DNA of 64,000 nt from assembly GCA_032164295.1 (NCBI GenBank), contig JAJHTX010000005.1, forward strand, positions 2,542,001 to 2,606,000, given 5' to 3'. Below, one piece after another: positions 11,371 through 22,707 of this stretch. Positions within the stretch are counted from its first letter, which is position 1, and each line of letters starts with the position of its first letter. The stretch is from Inonotus obliquus. Taxonomy: Eukaryota; Basidiomycota; Agaricomycetes; Hymenochaetales; Hymenochaetaceae. Below the pieces are notes generated by a model, which worked only from the letters and a program-made list of their open reading frames with translations, did no database searches and was not told the DNA's origin. Made by a program: the position numbers and the translations under genes.

Positions 11371-12795
11371 ATGACCCGCGGCATGCCTTCAACTACATCC
11401 AGACGTCCGACAGCGCATGTGGATATGTTACCCGTCGAGATCCTCCGGAAAATTTTCCTCGCAACGTATCCTATCAAGTTCTTCGTCCCGCACGCTATCG
11501 CGAGAATTTCTTATGCGGAAACAGTATTATATCCCAGTCGTCTCTCTCATGTCAGCCGTCGTTGGCGAGAAGTAGCCATTAGCTTCGGGGAATTATGGTC
11601 GTATCTTTATCTTCGCCTGAGAGATGAAGACACATGGCGGATTGGAGTATTCAGCGAAGTATTCTCCAAATTTCTGGAGAGAACAAGAAGTTCCCCGATC
11701 AACTTCTCTGTTGACTTCGTATTTCACAATCTTTTGAACGAACAGGCGCGGCGCGCCGTCCAGGACATGATCTCTGCTCTTTTGCAGAAACAGAACCAAT
11801 GGAAGAACGTGTTTTTTATGTGGCATAACATCAAAGTCTCCCAACGTATCCAACGACTGTCGATTTCCAACATGCCTCATGTGAGGTCCTTGTATCTGAA
11901 CGTGTGGCTCAAGAAGCACGACGGGAGCGCGTATCTTGCAGAGATCAACATTAGTCAGTCTTCTCTCATCGAGGACATTAACCTCGTCGGTAGCTTCCAT
12001 CTCGAAGATCGCGGGCCACAGAAGTACATGCTGCGGAGATGCGCGTTGAGACCAATCAACGAGCTCTCGGACGGTGCAGCAGCGCGTATGTGCATAAGCA
12101 TCCTGGCGCATGCTCCCAACTTGCGCGACATGCAGTTCTCCAGCGAGAATACGACCACCCAGCCAGGGACGCATACAAGCGCAGCACCGGTTCGCCATTC
12201 CCGTCCTATCGAAACCCTGACTCTCTGCCGGTGGATCACATCGCCATCAGATGCAGTCCTTGATAGTCTAAGCCTTCCGAGGCTGCGTCAGCTGTGCTAT
12301 CTGGATAATAGTACGACATCGGCAGGATCCGCGCTCTTACGCCTCATGCGGAGTTCCCCGAGACCACCACCCATGACTAAACTGGCAATCCAATCCACAA
12401 GCGTTCATGTGGACGTGATGATCGAAGTACTTCTACTGGCGCCTGCACTGGAGGAGCTTGACATGCGTCGCTATCCAGCATCGACGCACTTATTCGGCGC
12501 GCTAAATGCACGAACCGTGCAGGGTGAATACATGGTATGCCCCAAATTGGAAGTCATTTATCTTTCCGGGCAGTGGCTAGCGGCATTCGATGATGCATTC
12601 AGGCAAAGCGTTGCAGCTGCGCTAGTTTCCATGGTCTCCTCTCGTTTGAGGATAACAAGGAAGCTTAATGCAGTTGTCAACCTAGCGAGCCAACAACTCG
12701 GCCGCGAGAAGGAGGCACTCGGCAATGAATATGGCTATTCCATACTCAAGGAGTGGTTTCGTAGTGGTGTCCCCATCGCTATTACAACCGACTAG
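11371..12795 (+). CDS. F-box protein with LRR-like body (locus C)
   Basis: Single-exon gene, 474 residues. The F-box lies at about residues 15-62, with VDMLPVEILRKIF at the start and LSHVSRRWREVAISFGEL at the end. The LRR-like body includes VMIEVLLLAPALEELDM and ends in GVPIAITTD, a shortened form of the family tail. It is more diverged than loci A and B but uses the same layout and no introns. The start at 11371 fits the paralogues' start; an in-frame ATG four codons later is an alternative. The expected role is an SCF substrate receptor (family knowledge). No target can be named. Confidence 0.87.
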   Translation: MTRGMPSTTSRRPTAHVDMLPVEILRKIFLATYPIKFFVPHAIARISYAETVLYPSRLSHVSRRWREVAISFGELWSYLYLRLRDEDTWRIGVFSEVFSKFLERTRSSPINFSVDFVFHNLLNEQARRAVQDMISALLQKQNQWKNVFFMWHNIKVSQRIQRLSISNMPHVRSLYLNVWLKKHDGSAYLAEINISQSSLIEDINLVGSFHLEDRGPQKYMLRRCALRPINELSDGAAARMCISILAHAPNLRDMQFSSENTTTQPGTHTSAAPVRHSRPIETLTLCRWITSPSDAVLDSLSLPRLRQLCYLDNSTTSAGSALLRLMRSSPRPPPMTKLAIQSTSVHVDVMIEVLLLAPALEELDMRRYPASTHLFGALNARTVQGEYMVCPKLEVIYLSGQWLAAFDDAFRQSVAAALVSMVSSRLRITRKLNAVVNLASQQLGREKEALGNEYGYSILKEWFRSGVPIAITTD

Positions 12796-15043
12796 TATAA
12801 ATCTGCTTACCATTACGGTGTTCTGACGACTTGCATAACATAACATCGATAGCGTATCCTTCCTTGATGTAAAACTCCTTCGGAAATGCGGGGAGATTCT
12901 GTTCAGAATAATCAGCATATGCGCATTGTAGTCTCAATAGGGACTGACTTACTGTATAAGAGTGTACACTGACCTGCTATGAGTCCAGATTGCCCTTCAA
13001 GTGTATATGATCCTAGTCCTGAACAATACCAGCCAAGGCGACGGAAAGAAACATAGCTCTTTGAATCAGAATGGCGAGGCATTGAATTGAAGATAGGCGC
13101 GCAAAGAACGCGAGGGAACTGTACCCAATGCGGCTGGGATGGGCACTTTCGAATCTCGACCCCGATGTAAGCAGTCAACATCGATTACCAGTAAAGTGTA
13201 GGATACGCACATTGTAACCGTACAGAAAGCTAAATCATCCGGACACCCGTCCTACACTTGCATGTATACAGACCGCGCCCGAACCGCCTGCAGGGTATAA
13301 ACCCTATATTATACCGGGGTTGATGCAAAGGCGAGGGTAGGGTTGACTCGTTGAACAGATGCGCAGATAAATGCGACGAAAATAACAATAAATGGGATGA
13401 GAGCCAGTCTAATTTGAAATGGGATGGGAAAGACATGTAGAACGAAGAGCAATGAAGCAGGAGCAAGATGAGGGGACACGTTTCGCTACTTTCAGTGGAT
13501 ATGTCGTTGAATGCAAGATAGCCCATCACTACAGTCATAACATCATCACAACAAAGAAACTTGAACGCTTACCTTTGGTCGTGGAGCAGTTGATCAGATC
13601 ATCGAGACAATAAGGCGAGAGAGAAGGGAACGAGAGGATAATTTCGATAAGGACGAGCTATTTGGGTGGTATCTGGGCCATGGGTAGAGTAGAGGAAGGA
13701 AATTCGTCGGCTCCGCAACATGAACCCTATATACTTTGATTGAGGGCCGGCTTCTTGGAGAGGGCTCCCGCTCTTACCCCTTCAAATTGATTTCAGAGCC
13801 AAGGAGCCAAGAGAGCAATTATAGCGACATTCAGCTGGTTCGTAAGTCATGTTCCTTCACCATTGTACTGAATACTCGTTGACCTGCAGGTTGACCTGCA
13901 CTTCTTCCGCGCCCTCTTCAGGGATGCTGGTTTTTGACGAACATTCTGGACTCACCAGTTTTGGCTCGTGGCGGATGACCATCTGAGTGAGAAAATAATA
14001 CAGTCCGGTTGGAGCTGCCATGTCTGATAATGCCGTAGGGAACGGGCGAATGGTCTGGCCATCAGCACTGGCAAATTTGTTGCGCGAGCTTCTTCTCCAA
14101 GTCTGTCTCATTCATAATTACCCTCAAATCCTCTACCTGCAGTGGAAAGTGTTCAAGTGAGTTTTGTCTGATCTTCTATGTTCTCGAGCTCATTTTGAAA
14201 CCAGATCTCACTCATCTGGTTTCCTCTGCTGTTGCCACGTCACTTGAGTACTTAGCATCCTCAAGTTCGTCTGGCGAGTCTCCTTTTTTCCAACGTCAAC
14301 GTTGCGCGTACTAATCACTAATTGCTACCACATCAGTCGTTGAGGCGATTTCGTTCTAAATTGAAGCCCCTTGAGGCTCCACTTAATCACGAAATGAAGC
14401 AAGAAATAACATATTTCATGAAACCCTCTCTGTGCGTCACGAAACGTTGTCTATCCACCAAGCAGCGCCCACCTACGCTGGTTCTGACGGTGCTCTGGAT
14501 GCTGTTTTGTCATCGGAGGTTCTCAGAAAAGTCTTCTTCCCATTCCCTGGAGCCTTCGGTCATTTCATAATCCTGCATAAAATCAAGCTCATGGTCTGCA
14601 TTCTTCGATTGCTTGTTGAATCGAAGTATGCACCATCCAACGGGTCGCCCTGTTGCAAAATTGACCTACAGAATCAATTTGAAGATCTCTAGTAGTCGTT
14701 TTCAAACATTGAATCTTGGGCCAGTCTGTTCCCTAACGCTCCTGCTATCGTGGGAGCTTCATGACTTTTTTTACTGATAACTGATCCTTACTTCCAAAAT
14801 GGGGCGGCGATCATTTCAGAGGGTTTATAAATCTATGTGGCTTCAAACGGCTTGGACAGGTTGCTCAAGTGGCTGTAGCAGAGCCTTAGCAGCTTTATCT
14901 TCCGATCCTTAACCTCGACTTCTACCTCTATACATCCCACTTCTTCCAGTTCCTCATCCCTGCCGAGTCCCCCACACACTCGGCGCGCACGAACAGCACG
15001 AACAAAGATACGCCAGCACTCTCGACGCATCTACATCCACAAC
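12796..15043. other. Intergenic with promoter of locus D
   Basis: I recognise no confident gene. A minus-strand frame at 13857-14111 (84 codons) reads smoothly but has no motif I know and no convincing flanking exons. The right end carries TTTATAAAT at 14824-14832, about 215 bp before the ATG at 15044. Its setting (GAGGGTTTATAAATC) resembles the CAGGGTATAAA element of related genes at 53112 and 58831. Confidence 0.4.
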
Positions 15044-16495
15044 ATGAGTAAACGCATCCCCTCATCCGACTCCTGTGGCTTATCGTCACTTGCTGGTGAG
15101 TTGCCCGAGGACGTCCTCCGCCATATCTTCACAATGGCGCTCCCCCTGGACCGTCTTGAGGAGGATTTGACTATCTGTCAAGCCCAAACTGTTAGAACCC
15201 CTCTCCATCTGTCTCACGTCAGCAGACATTGGAGGGGAGTGTCTCTTCTGCATCGGGAGTTATGGTCGTTCCTCACCCTTTCTCTTGATATCGGACATCG
15301 GGAAACTTTTCCTGCGATCGTCGAGATCTTTGACGTATTCCTCGCAAGAACGCGAGGATGTCCGCTGAACTTTTTCGTTCGGTGCACTCTCCAGAACGAA
15401 GAGGACGATGTAGCACGAAACCACGTCGAACAGGTCCTAGCGGCATTGCTCAAAGAACAGCATCGCTGGAGAGACATGGTACTCCACGTCGATCGCTTGA
15501 AACTCACTTCTGGCTCTCCAAGCTTCCGAATAAAAAACATGCCGCTCCTCAGGTCTCTAAAACTACACGTATTACTCAAGGCCTACGTCGATGAAAAGTG
15601 GAAGCCACACTACGCGATAATCGACATCAGTCAGTCCTCGCAAATTGAATCACTGAGCCTCAGCGGTGATTACGATCTCGTCGTCGGCGAGGCACAGAAA
15701 CACGAACTTTTGCAGTGCACGTTGATACCTGACCAGGAGCCTTCGAATGCTTGGTGCGCAAGGATGTGCATGGACATTTTGACCCACGCACCCAACTTGT
15801 GGAAATTGGACCTGAGGAATCGATACTGCTACCACCCATACCCGTTATTCGAAGCCGACCCTCTTGTTCATAACCTCAAGAAGTTACGACTTCAGTATGG
15901 GCTATCGGGAGAAATGATCTTAGACTTTCTAGATTTCCCCGAGCTGAAGGAACTATACTACTCGGACAACCTTGTAACTTTGATGAGCAGTAGCGCACAC
16001 AAAACCTTAGAGTTTTTGCAGCGCAGTCGTCCTGTTTTAACGAGCTTAACGATTCATGGAGTGATCATTAGTAAAGTCACTGTCCTTGCTATGCTGCAAC
16101 TCCAACCCGCGTTAATCGAACTTGACCTACGACTTGGTCTGTATTCGATGAACAGTGTGCTTCGTGCTCTCGACCTTCGAAAGAAGAAGAAAGGCCGAAA
16201 CAACACAACCGTCTTGTGCCCCTCGCTTCGAACTCTACGCATTATCGGGAGGAATCTTTCTTATGATTGGTACAGTTGGAGATCGCTCAACGCACTACTT
16301 CCCATGATCAAATCGCGTTACAGGACCATGGGCACATTCAACCACATTCTTGTCAGACTTCGGGAGGAGAACCTAGAGGCATCGGCGTTTACCAGGAAGG
16401 GCTTTGGTTTCGTGAAGGCGATGATGGGCTGTGCTGATTATTACTGTGCGGAGACCGTAGAGGATCCTGAAGACAGACACCTAGCTCGTAGCTGA
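15044..16495 (+). CDS. F-box protein with LRR-like body (locus D)
   Basis: Single-exon gene, 483 residues. The F-box lies at about residues 17-72: LAGELPEDVLRHIF starts it and LSHVSRHWRGVSLLHREL ends it, with an insertion (DRLEEDLTICQAQT) between its helices. This founds a subfamily shared with loci at 47229, 48541, 51816, 53112 and 58831. The body has LRR-like segments such as LPELKELYYSD-type strands and VLAMLQLQPALIELDL. The C-terminus CAETVEDPEDRHLARS is acidic then basic. The start follows CCACAAC, the same context as at 53112 and 58831. The gene is intact; an SCF adaptor role is inferred from the F-box. Confidence 0.88.
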   Translation: MSKRIPSSDSCGLSSLAGELPEDVLRHIFTMALPLDRLEEDLTICQAQTVRTPLHLSHVSRHWRGVSLLHRELWSFLTLSLDIGHRETFPAIVEIFDVFLARTRGCPLNFFVRCTLQNEEDDVARNHVEQVLAALLKEQHRWRDMVLHVDRLKLTSGSPSFRIKNMPLLRSLKLHVLLKAYVDEKWKPHYAIIDISQSSQIESLSLSGDYDLVVGEAQKHELLQCTLIPDQEPSNAWCARMCMDILTHAPNLWKLDLRNRYCYHPYPLFEADPLVHNLKKLRLQYGLSGEMILDFLDFPELKELYYSDNLVTLMSSSAHKTLEFLQRSRPVLTSLTIHGVIISKVTVLAMLQLQPALIELDLRLGLYSMNSVLRALDLRKKKKGRNNTTVLCPSLRTLRIIGRNLSYDWYSWRSLNALLPMIKSRYRTMGTFNHILVRLREENLEASAFTRKGFGFVKAMMGCADYYCAETVEDPEDRHLARS

Positions 16496-17436
16496 TGAAA
16501 GGTTCTTCGAGTGAAGGGTGTTGTGGCTCGGGTATCAGTATGTGAGCATTATCGACATCAAGACCATTCACTTATTGACAACTTCATTGTTTCGAACGAG
16601 AGAAACAATGTTTCTTCTTCCGCCTTCTCCCTCCATTCACCATCCCCTCTTAATCGCATAGAGTCGCACCGTAATTTAACACACGCGATTAGAACTTCAA
16701 GTAATACGAGTGTTCAAACACCCGACAACCGAACAATTCATCATTGCACGTACCGAACCGAACGTAAAAGCCGAATCGGAAACAGAAAGAAAGAAAAGCA
16801 AGAAATCGAAACGAAGCAAAATCCAAAATCGAGATAAAAAGACATAACGAAGGAAAAACCTCCTTCTGTGCTTGTATTGTATCATGATGTAAATCAACGA
16901 AAAGATGAAGTAGTTCAGAAAATGACCTCGAAAACTTAGGATCTTAAATTGAGATTACGTAAAAAAATACACAAGAGATGTGAAGGAGATACGCAAGGCG
17001 AGAGATAGACTGTAAGGAACGGAAACGTAGTGAGGAGAGAAATAGGAGAAAAGGAGGGAGATATAAGGAGAGACGAGGTAAATGTGATGCAAATAGAAAT
17101 AGCCTTTAAGTAGATTGAAGTAGAGATGACACAAGAGATTCAGTCGGAATCGGTCGATTCAGGAGAGGAGAGGAACAGGGAGGTAAAGAAATTTGGGATG
17201 TGATATACAAACCAAAGAACCAAAGCCGGCGCTAATAATACACGAAGAAAAAAAGAAATCAAAGGCATTCTTTTTCACCTTTGCTCAAGTCCAGAAAGAA
17301 CCTTCATGGATCGTGAATCTTCATGAATGGTAACGTGGTAGACAAAGCAGAGAAGTGTTGGTATCATTCGCATTTAAATTCACAATAGGTGTCGCGTTCA
17401 CTGTCATTGTCACTTCCGCAGGGGACGACCAAAACA
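16496..17436. other. Convergent 3' flanks with a purine-rich tract
   Basis: This stretch lies between the 3' ends of locus D (plus) and the Whi5-like gene (minus). From about 16740 to 17240 the plus strand is strikingly rich in A and G (runs such as AGAAAGAAAGAAAAGCAAG), so the transcript of the minus-strand gene would have a pyrimidine-rich 3' region. No open frame of note is present. Confidence 0.5.
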
Positions 17437-19982
17437 TCATGTCTGCACCAGGTCGATCCCAGCACCTAACGACCCAGCCCTATCTCCGCTTTCGTTAAAA
17501 TGTATCTTCCTTTCCGTGTTATTCCCGCTACTCCCCAAATTACCTCCGCCGCCCGGTCCCCCAGGCTCAGCCTCAAATAATTTTCGACTAGGTAAGCTCG
17601 CCCGACCTTCCGGATCAAAGCTCTTTCTTAGTGGAGAAGATACAGCGACAGTCGAGTTATAGCGCCCCGAAGGTCCTGTCCCTGTCCCCAATGTGGAAGG
17701 ATATAACAATGAAGATGAAGGGATAGGCTGTTGAGAGCTAGCTGCTGTAGGTGGAGGATGGGCTGCCGGGGATGGCGTTACATTGATATAGTCAGTCAGA
17801 CGGAACGGGGGAACAGGTGTCTGCGGTCCCGCCTGCCCTATAGACGGAGGAGAGGGGAGTAATTGTGATGGACGTGAAGATGAGGGAGTAGCATCTCCAG
17901 CAGAATAATCTGAGGTGGAAGCACCGACGGCGCTCTCCGGAACCTGAGGCGGAGAAACTTCTCCTTGGGATGATGACGGAGGCGAAGTAGCCGCCTCAGA
18001 AGCTCCTCCCTTCCCATTTTCTCTTACTCCCTCTATGGTATCGATGCTTGAGATACTACTTGCGCCTAGACTTCTCTTTACACCGCGACTTGGCCCGCCT
18101 CCTGTATCGGAAGCCTGTCCGCTCCCACCAGGTCCCGAGGGGAATAATACACGTCCCGCCGCATACGCATTCCGGGAGATATCTTGGTCACGTGGTGCAG
18201 TAGGACGAGCAGGAGATGGACTGTTTGCGAGCAGGAGCATGAGATCCGCCGCTTCGCTATCTGCGGATGTTCCGGGGGCACCGAACACCTGAGTGGCCTG
18301 CGCGCTGAGGCTTCCCCCTGCTGTACGTGTCGCCAAACGCGGAGTGACCGTTGGTGTCACAGAGCGACGCGTATCCAACCTTCCATCAACTGGAGAAGCT
18401 CCTTCTACGTGGGTTGTAGAGACTGAAGTGGAACTCGCATTGCTTGCTGTACGCACGTGAGACCGATACTGAGTAGCGGCACTGGGAGCAACTGAAGAAC
18501 CGGATGAAGTATGGGACAGTGACTGTGCACCTGTGGTTGGCCCGACATGGGAAGTTCTGCTGGCACTTGTGGGCGCCGAAAACGATGAACGCGGACTCGC
18601 AGTCCCACCCGTCCGCGAAAAGAGTAGATCCGTTAGGGTCGCCGCCGCTTTCATATCAGTATCATTTACGTTCTCCGTATCGGCACTGAAACTTGAATGT
18701 GTATGGACACTACTTATCGAGTTCGCCCGCGCTCTGCCCGGAACGCTCTTCTTTTCCTTTTCTTTTCCCTTTCCCTTCCCTTTCTTGTCCGCAGTAGCTC
18801 TTCCCTTTCCGCCTCCTGCAGGTTCCTTACCTTTCTTCGTGGCACCTTTCTTGGGTGACCGTCTGGTCTGAGGTGGAGGCGGAGGTGACGGAGGAGGAAC
18901 GGGAGGTGCCTCAGGGTTATGGATTGTCCTGGCGCGTTTTGCGGGAGGCAATGTAAGAATAGACGCGAATAAACTCTTTGAGGGGTTAGTGTGGATAGAA
19001 GTCATGCCCGGGCTCGGAGGAGGAAACGTGTAGCTCGAAATTGGGGCCGCTGTACTCACGCTCGAGGACGCGGCGTTTGTGCCCAGACCAACAGTAGCAA
19101 CACTGTAGCCGCCAGTTCCTTGAGAGAGAGGACTACTATAGAAGACTGTGGTATTTGCAGTCGAAGTAGATTTGCGCTTCTTGTCATTTCCAAAAGTGGC
19201 CGGGATAAATGTAGGAGTTGCTTGGCTCGATGGTGCACTATTTGGATAGTGATTTCGCTGGGCGACCCGCGCCTCCAAAGTGCTTAATGGAACGGTAGTG
19301 ACATTGTGTTTCGCCTTGTAAGACGCGAGGGCAAGGGTGGTGCGAAGGGCACGCGTGATCTACGGATAAAGGTGAGTCAGCGCGTCAGAAATGAGACAGA
19401 TGGTAACGACCCGATGGGAACGCGATGTCCGACCCACTGATGGGGCGATGTCCGACGGAGGAAAGACGCGCTCGCCACGACAAGCAGCGAATACGGACGA
19501 CAAGGTGATACAAAGGCAACGTGAGGAATCTTTCGGGGAGGGGAAACGCCGGAAGAATTCTGCCTTGAGCGGAACGTTCCCCACATGGCATCACGAACTA
19601 CCTATCGCGGCCGCAAGGAGGCATCGTGCGCGACGCGGTACGCGTCTAGCGCCGCAGTAACAGGTGCATAACGGAACGTCTTCGACCTCTCATACGACTA
19701 CCGAACCGTCGCGGGCAGGCTGTGACGCGTCCATTGCGCCACGCGCCGCCAGTATCCACCCACTCCCACACAAGATGGAGAGAGAAAATTTACAGGGATG
19801 CGTATCGAACGCGTACTCACCTTGGCGAGTTCTGTACGTGCAATCAGTTTCTTCCTACGTTCTTCGCGCTCCTGCTGCTCCTGGTCGTTTGGCTCGTCCG
19901 TAGAGTTTTCGGACGCGGAGGTGGGGAGGGCGAAGGATAAGGCTGGAGATGGAGAAGTGCCCGAAGATGAGGGCGTTGCCAT
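17437..19982 (-). CDS. Whi5/Nrm1-type transcriptional repressor homologue
   Basis: Two exons: 19982-19821 (54 codons) and 19359-17437, joined across a 461-bp intron with GTGAGT and TAG ends, giving 694 residues. At about residues 40-85 the protein has KLIARTELAK followed across the junction by ITRALRTTLALASYKAKHN, which matches my recollection of the short Whi5/Nrm1 (GTB) domain. In yeast, Whi5 and Nrm1 bind SBF/MBF and repress G1/S transcription until a cyclin-CDK phosphorylates them (family knowledge). The rest is low complexity, rich in Ser, Pro, Gly and Thr with many SP/TP sites suited to CDK control, and a Lys/Gly-rich basic patch at about 220-260 that could serve nuclear import. The start ATG is the first in frame. 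The intron is long for this genome, so a small extra exon cannot be ruled out, but the domain is contiguous as modelled. Confidence 0.72.
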
Positions 19983-22179
19983 GACCGACTCGCGATGGTG
20001 TACTGTGATTTGTACCGATGCGATAGGGGGGCAACTACAGGGGGTTGAGAGTGACGAGCGCGGTGGGCGGGATGGGTGAGGGAAGTGAGGAACTCTGTGT
20101 ACTCTAGCGTGACGTTCTGACGCGGGTACGCGCGACTGACCTCGTATTTCTATTTACGGTAATACTCTCTCATCTCCTACGCTCCGACTCGCCGGATCTC
20201 ATCTCAGCCCTTTGGCCGCTTGTAGACAAAGGGAATCCGAATATATAGATCATCACGGAGACAAAAATGAGTATTAAATGATAAAGTCGCGTTTATCAAG
20301 TTTGAACGCGTCGGAAGGGTATGATCTCAGTGGTGTGCCTCGTGCAGAGTGAATGTATGCGCTGACAAATCCATCTCCATGCCCAAAACAGCCGATGCGG
20401 TCCGATCTCTCATTCGTCTGGATCACATGGTCATCCCGGAATTATCCAGCACCGAAGACCAAATTGAAGAAAAAATCGGTTATTGCCAACACTACGAGTC
20501 GTCTGACGACCTGACTCGATATGGCTCACGTTGGCATTAAAGATTAAAACAAAGCTCTCAGGGAATCACCAGTCGACTCAGGCGAATCACACGCAAAGAC
20601 TCTATTAGTATGCCTTATCGGCGTATTATTCCCTCACAGGGCTTCGGAAGCGCATGACGCATCCCGAGTCTCGTCCTGCAAGCAAGAAACGCGGGGAAAG
20701 TGCTGGAAAATGACGGTTTTAATTTTGTATCCCTCGGCCACGGGATGCAGCGGCATTTACACTGAGTGGTATAAGGTTAAAGTTTCACGCAAATTCAAGG
20801 TAAGCTCGCGAACGGCAAAACGCGCCAAGGGTAGAAAGAGAATTTCGTAATGATTTCTCGGTGACGATCCTGTTCAGGAGTTACAAGAACTCATCTCACT
20901 TAGACAGAGTATCGATATCGTTGGATTACCGGATAGTGCAATGTTTCATCAGCGCGTCAACGGAATAAGCGAGAACAAGATATATCTGGGACACGCAGTG
21001 CAATCATGGTGTAAAAAGCATCGTAAAATAATCATGCATATCTTTCCAAGCAAGGCCAAACAACGCGTAAGTGGCTGTGCCGGTCTGATAATAATAATCA
21101 AGGGCTGAACGATTCTTTCCCTTCCTACCCATGATACGGGTTGCGGTCCAAACTTGTTATCCTAAGCTTCCATCTCGCTCACTTCTCACCTCGATTGTTA
21201 GCCCGGAACGCCAGAGTTAAAGCTTTTTCCGTACCGCGTCTTCGTTTCCGCCACGGCTGGTATTGTATGCCTCGAAACCTGCAAGAAATACGTGTCGGTG
21301 GAATAGTCTGGACATATAGCGATGCGGTGTATACCTTGAGGTAAGGAGGGAACCGCGCTTCCTACATGCTCATCAACAAACAATTGCAGCCCTTGGAAAA
21401 GGACGTTTCTAATTTCCCGTGAACAAATACATGCATTCGTTCTCATTGAGACAGATTTTGTGGCGCACCTGCCAGACTCCGTACATCGAGCACACTCGGT
21501 AAACGCACCGTTATCGGATAGATAGTAATATCGATTTTGATGGGCGTAGACGGCGGACGAAGTATTTCAGCCATCCTAGTGTCCCAATGGACAGCTGCTG
21601 ATGATCTAGGAGAAGCGCTGAGACTATTATAGGAGTGCTTTTTCGTCCATAACTCAGCCAATGCACCACTCCGATGGGAGTGCAGCTTGGAGATTAAAGG
21701 TGCGTGTTCATGCTGATACTCTTATTCTGGCTACAAGAAATGCGGGAAGAGGCTGGTTTCAGTTCCGTTCAGTAGGCGATCAGTATACAAAAGCACTTTC
21801 AATTACAGGAATCGGCCCGTCAATGAACGACTTGCAATCCAAATTTGTTGAATAATAACTTATCAGCCCAAATATGGATATACTATGCCGCAAAAGGGAA
21901 AGAAGGAAGGGTCTGCTTATGTGATCATCCCCATATATATACTTGACGATGGCCTTTGTCGTCGTCAGATTTCTTTGTCTTTCTCTAACTACGACGAGGA
22001 CACCAGCCAGATAACATAGCCCCTATCCCCTTCTCGTCTTTGCCCAATCCATTACTTCACTTCGCTCTGGCCTGGTTCAGTCAGTTTGGGACCAAAAGCT
22101 GACTGTAAAGCTTCATCGTCGTCGCGACAATATTGCGGACTGTATTGATGGACTATCTCATTTCTCCATCTGACGACCT
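19983..22179. other. Intergenic, mostly unannotated
   Basis: The left part is the promoter side of the Whi5-like gene. No gene is recognised up to about 21000. From about 21050 the sequence shows patchy similarity to 43940-44270, the upstream region of the intact SUR7/PalI-like gene (for example CCATGATACGGG at about 21130 and 44036). The stretch is therefore probably the old promoter region of the truncated copy that follows. Confidence 0.4.
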
Positions 22180-22385
22180 ATCTGCCCAAACCAGCAAGAC
22201 GAATTCCTCATCTTTCGATACTCTCCTTCGCTTCTCGCATTTGTGTACGCCCTTCCTACTACATTTCGATTCAGACTAACCCTCATCTCATTCATTACCA
22301 TACATTTATCCACTTGTCTATGCATAACGACCCTTGCCTCCGTATCAGCTCCAGTACGGAACTCACTCTACTCCCCTGTGAATAT
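22180..22385 (+). pseudogene. Truncated SUR7/PalI-like 5' fragment
   Basis: This is homologous to the first two exons and first intron of the intact gene at 44287: GACGAATTCCTCATCTTT matches its exon 1, and the reading ASVSAPVRNSLY matches TSVSTPILNEFY in its exon 2. The ATG of exon 1 is missing and a stop follows soon after, before the claudin-like W-x2-C motif. The fragment abuts the 3' flank of the F-box pseudogene at 22708. Confidence 0.6.
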
Positions 22386-22707
22386 ATGACGCTCTGTTGA
22401 AGGTGTGTACTTTACATCTTACCATCAATTTCGACAGGTGAAAGGATATTGGTTACTTCAATGCGCCCTCGCTCTTTTGAGTTGCATCATATCTTCTTTT
22501 CATGACCACCATTAACTTTCGCCCTTGCCACCCTCATTTACTTTTTATTATAGATAGTGCGTTTACCATGTTCCTCTCCGCTGATATCGGCCAAGGCTAC
22601 CCTCTCGAAAAAAGTCTGGATCCGTCGTGAAACGATCTGTTTTCTTACGCATCTAGAGATACAAGAAACCGAACCTAACGGACACAGTAATGGTAAGTAG
22701 CTCCGTA

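Noticed and set aside
11593..12198. 201-codon frame antisense to locus C
   Set aside because: It mirrors the coding frame of a clear F-box gene and has no independent signal.
13857..14111. 84-codon minus-strand frame that reads like protein
   Set aside because: It has no family I recognise, the ATG is poorly placed and I could not find consistent flanking exons. It could be a gene relic, but evidence is too thin for a call.
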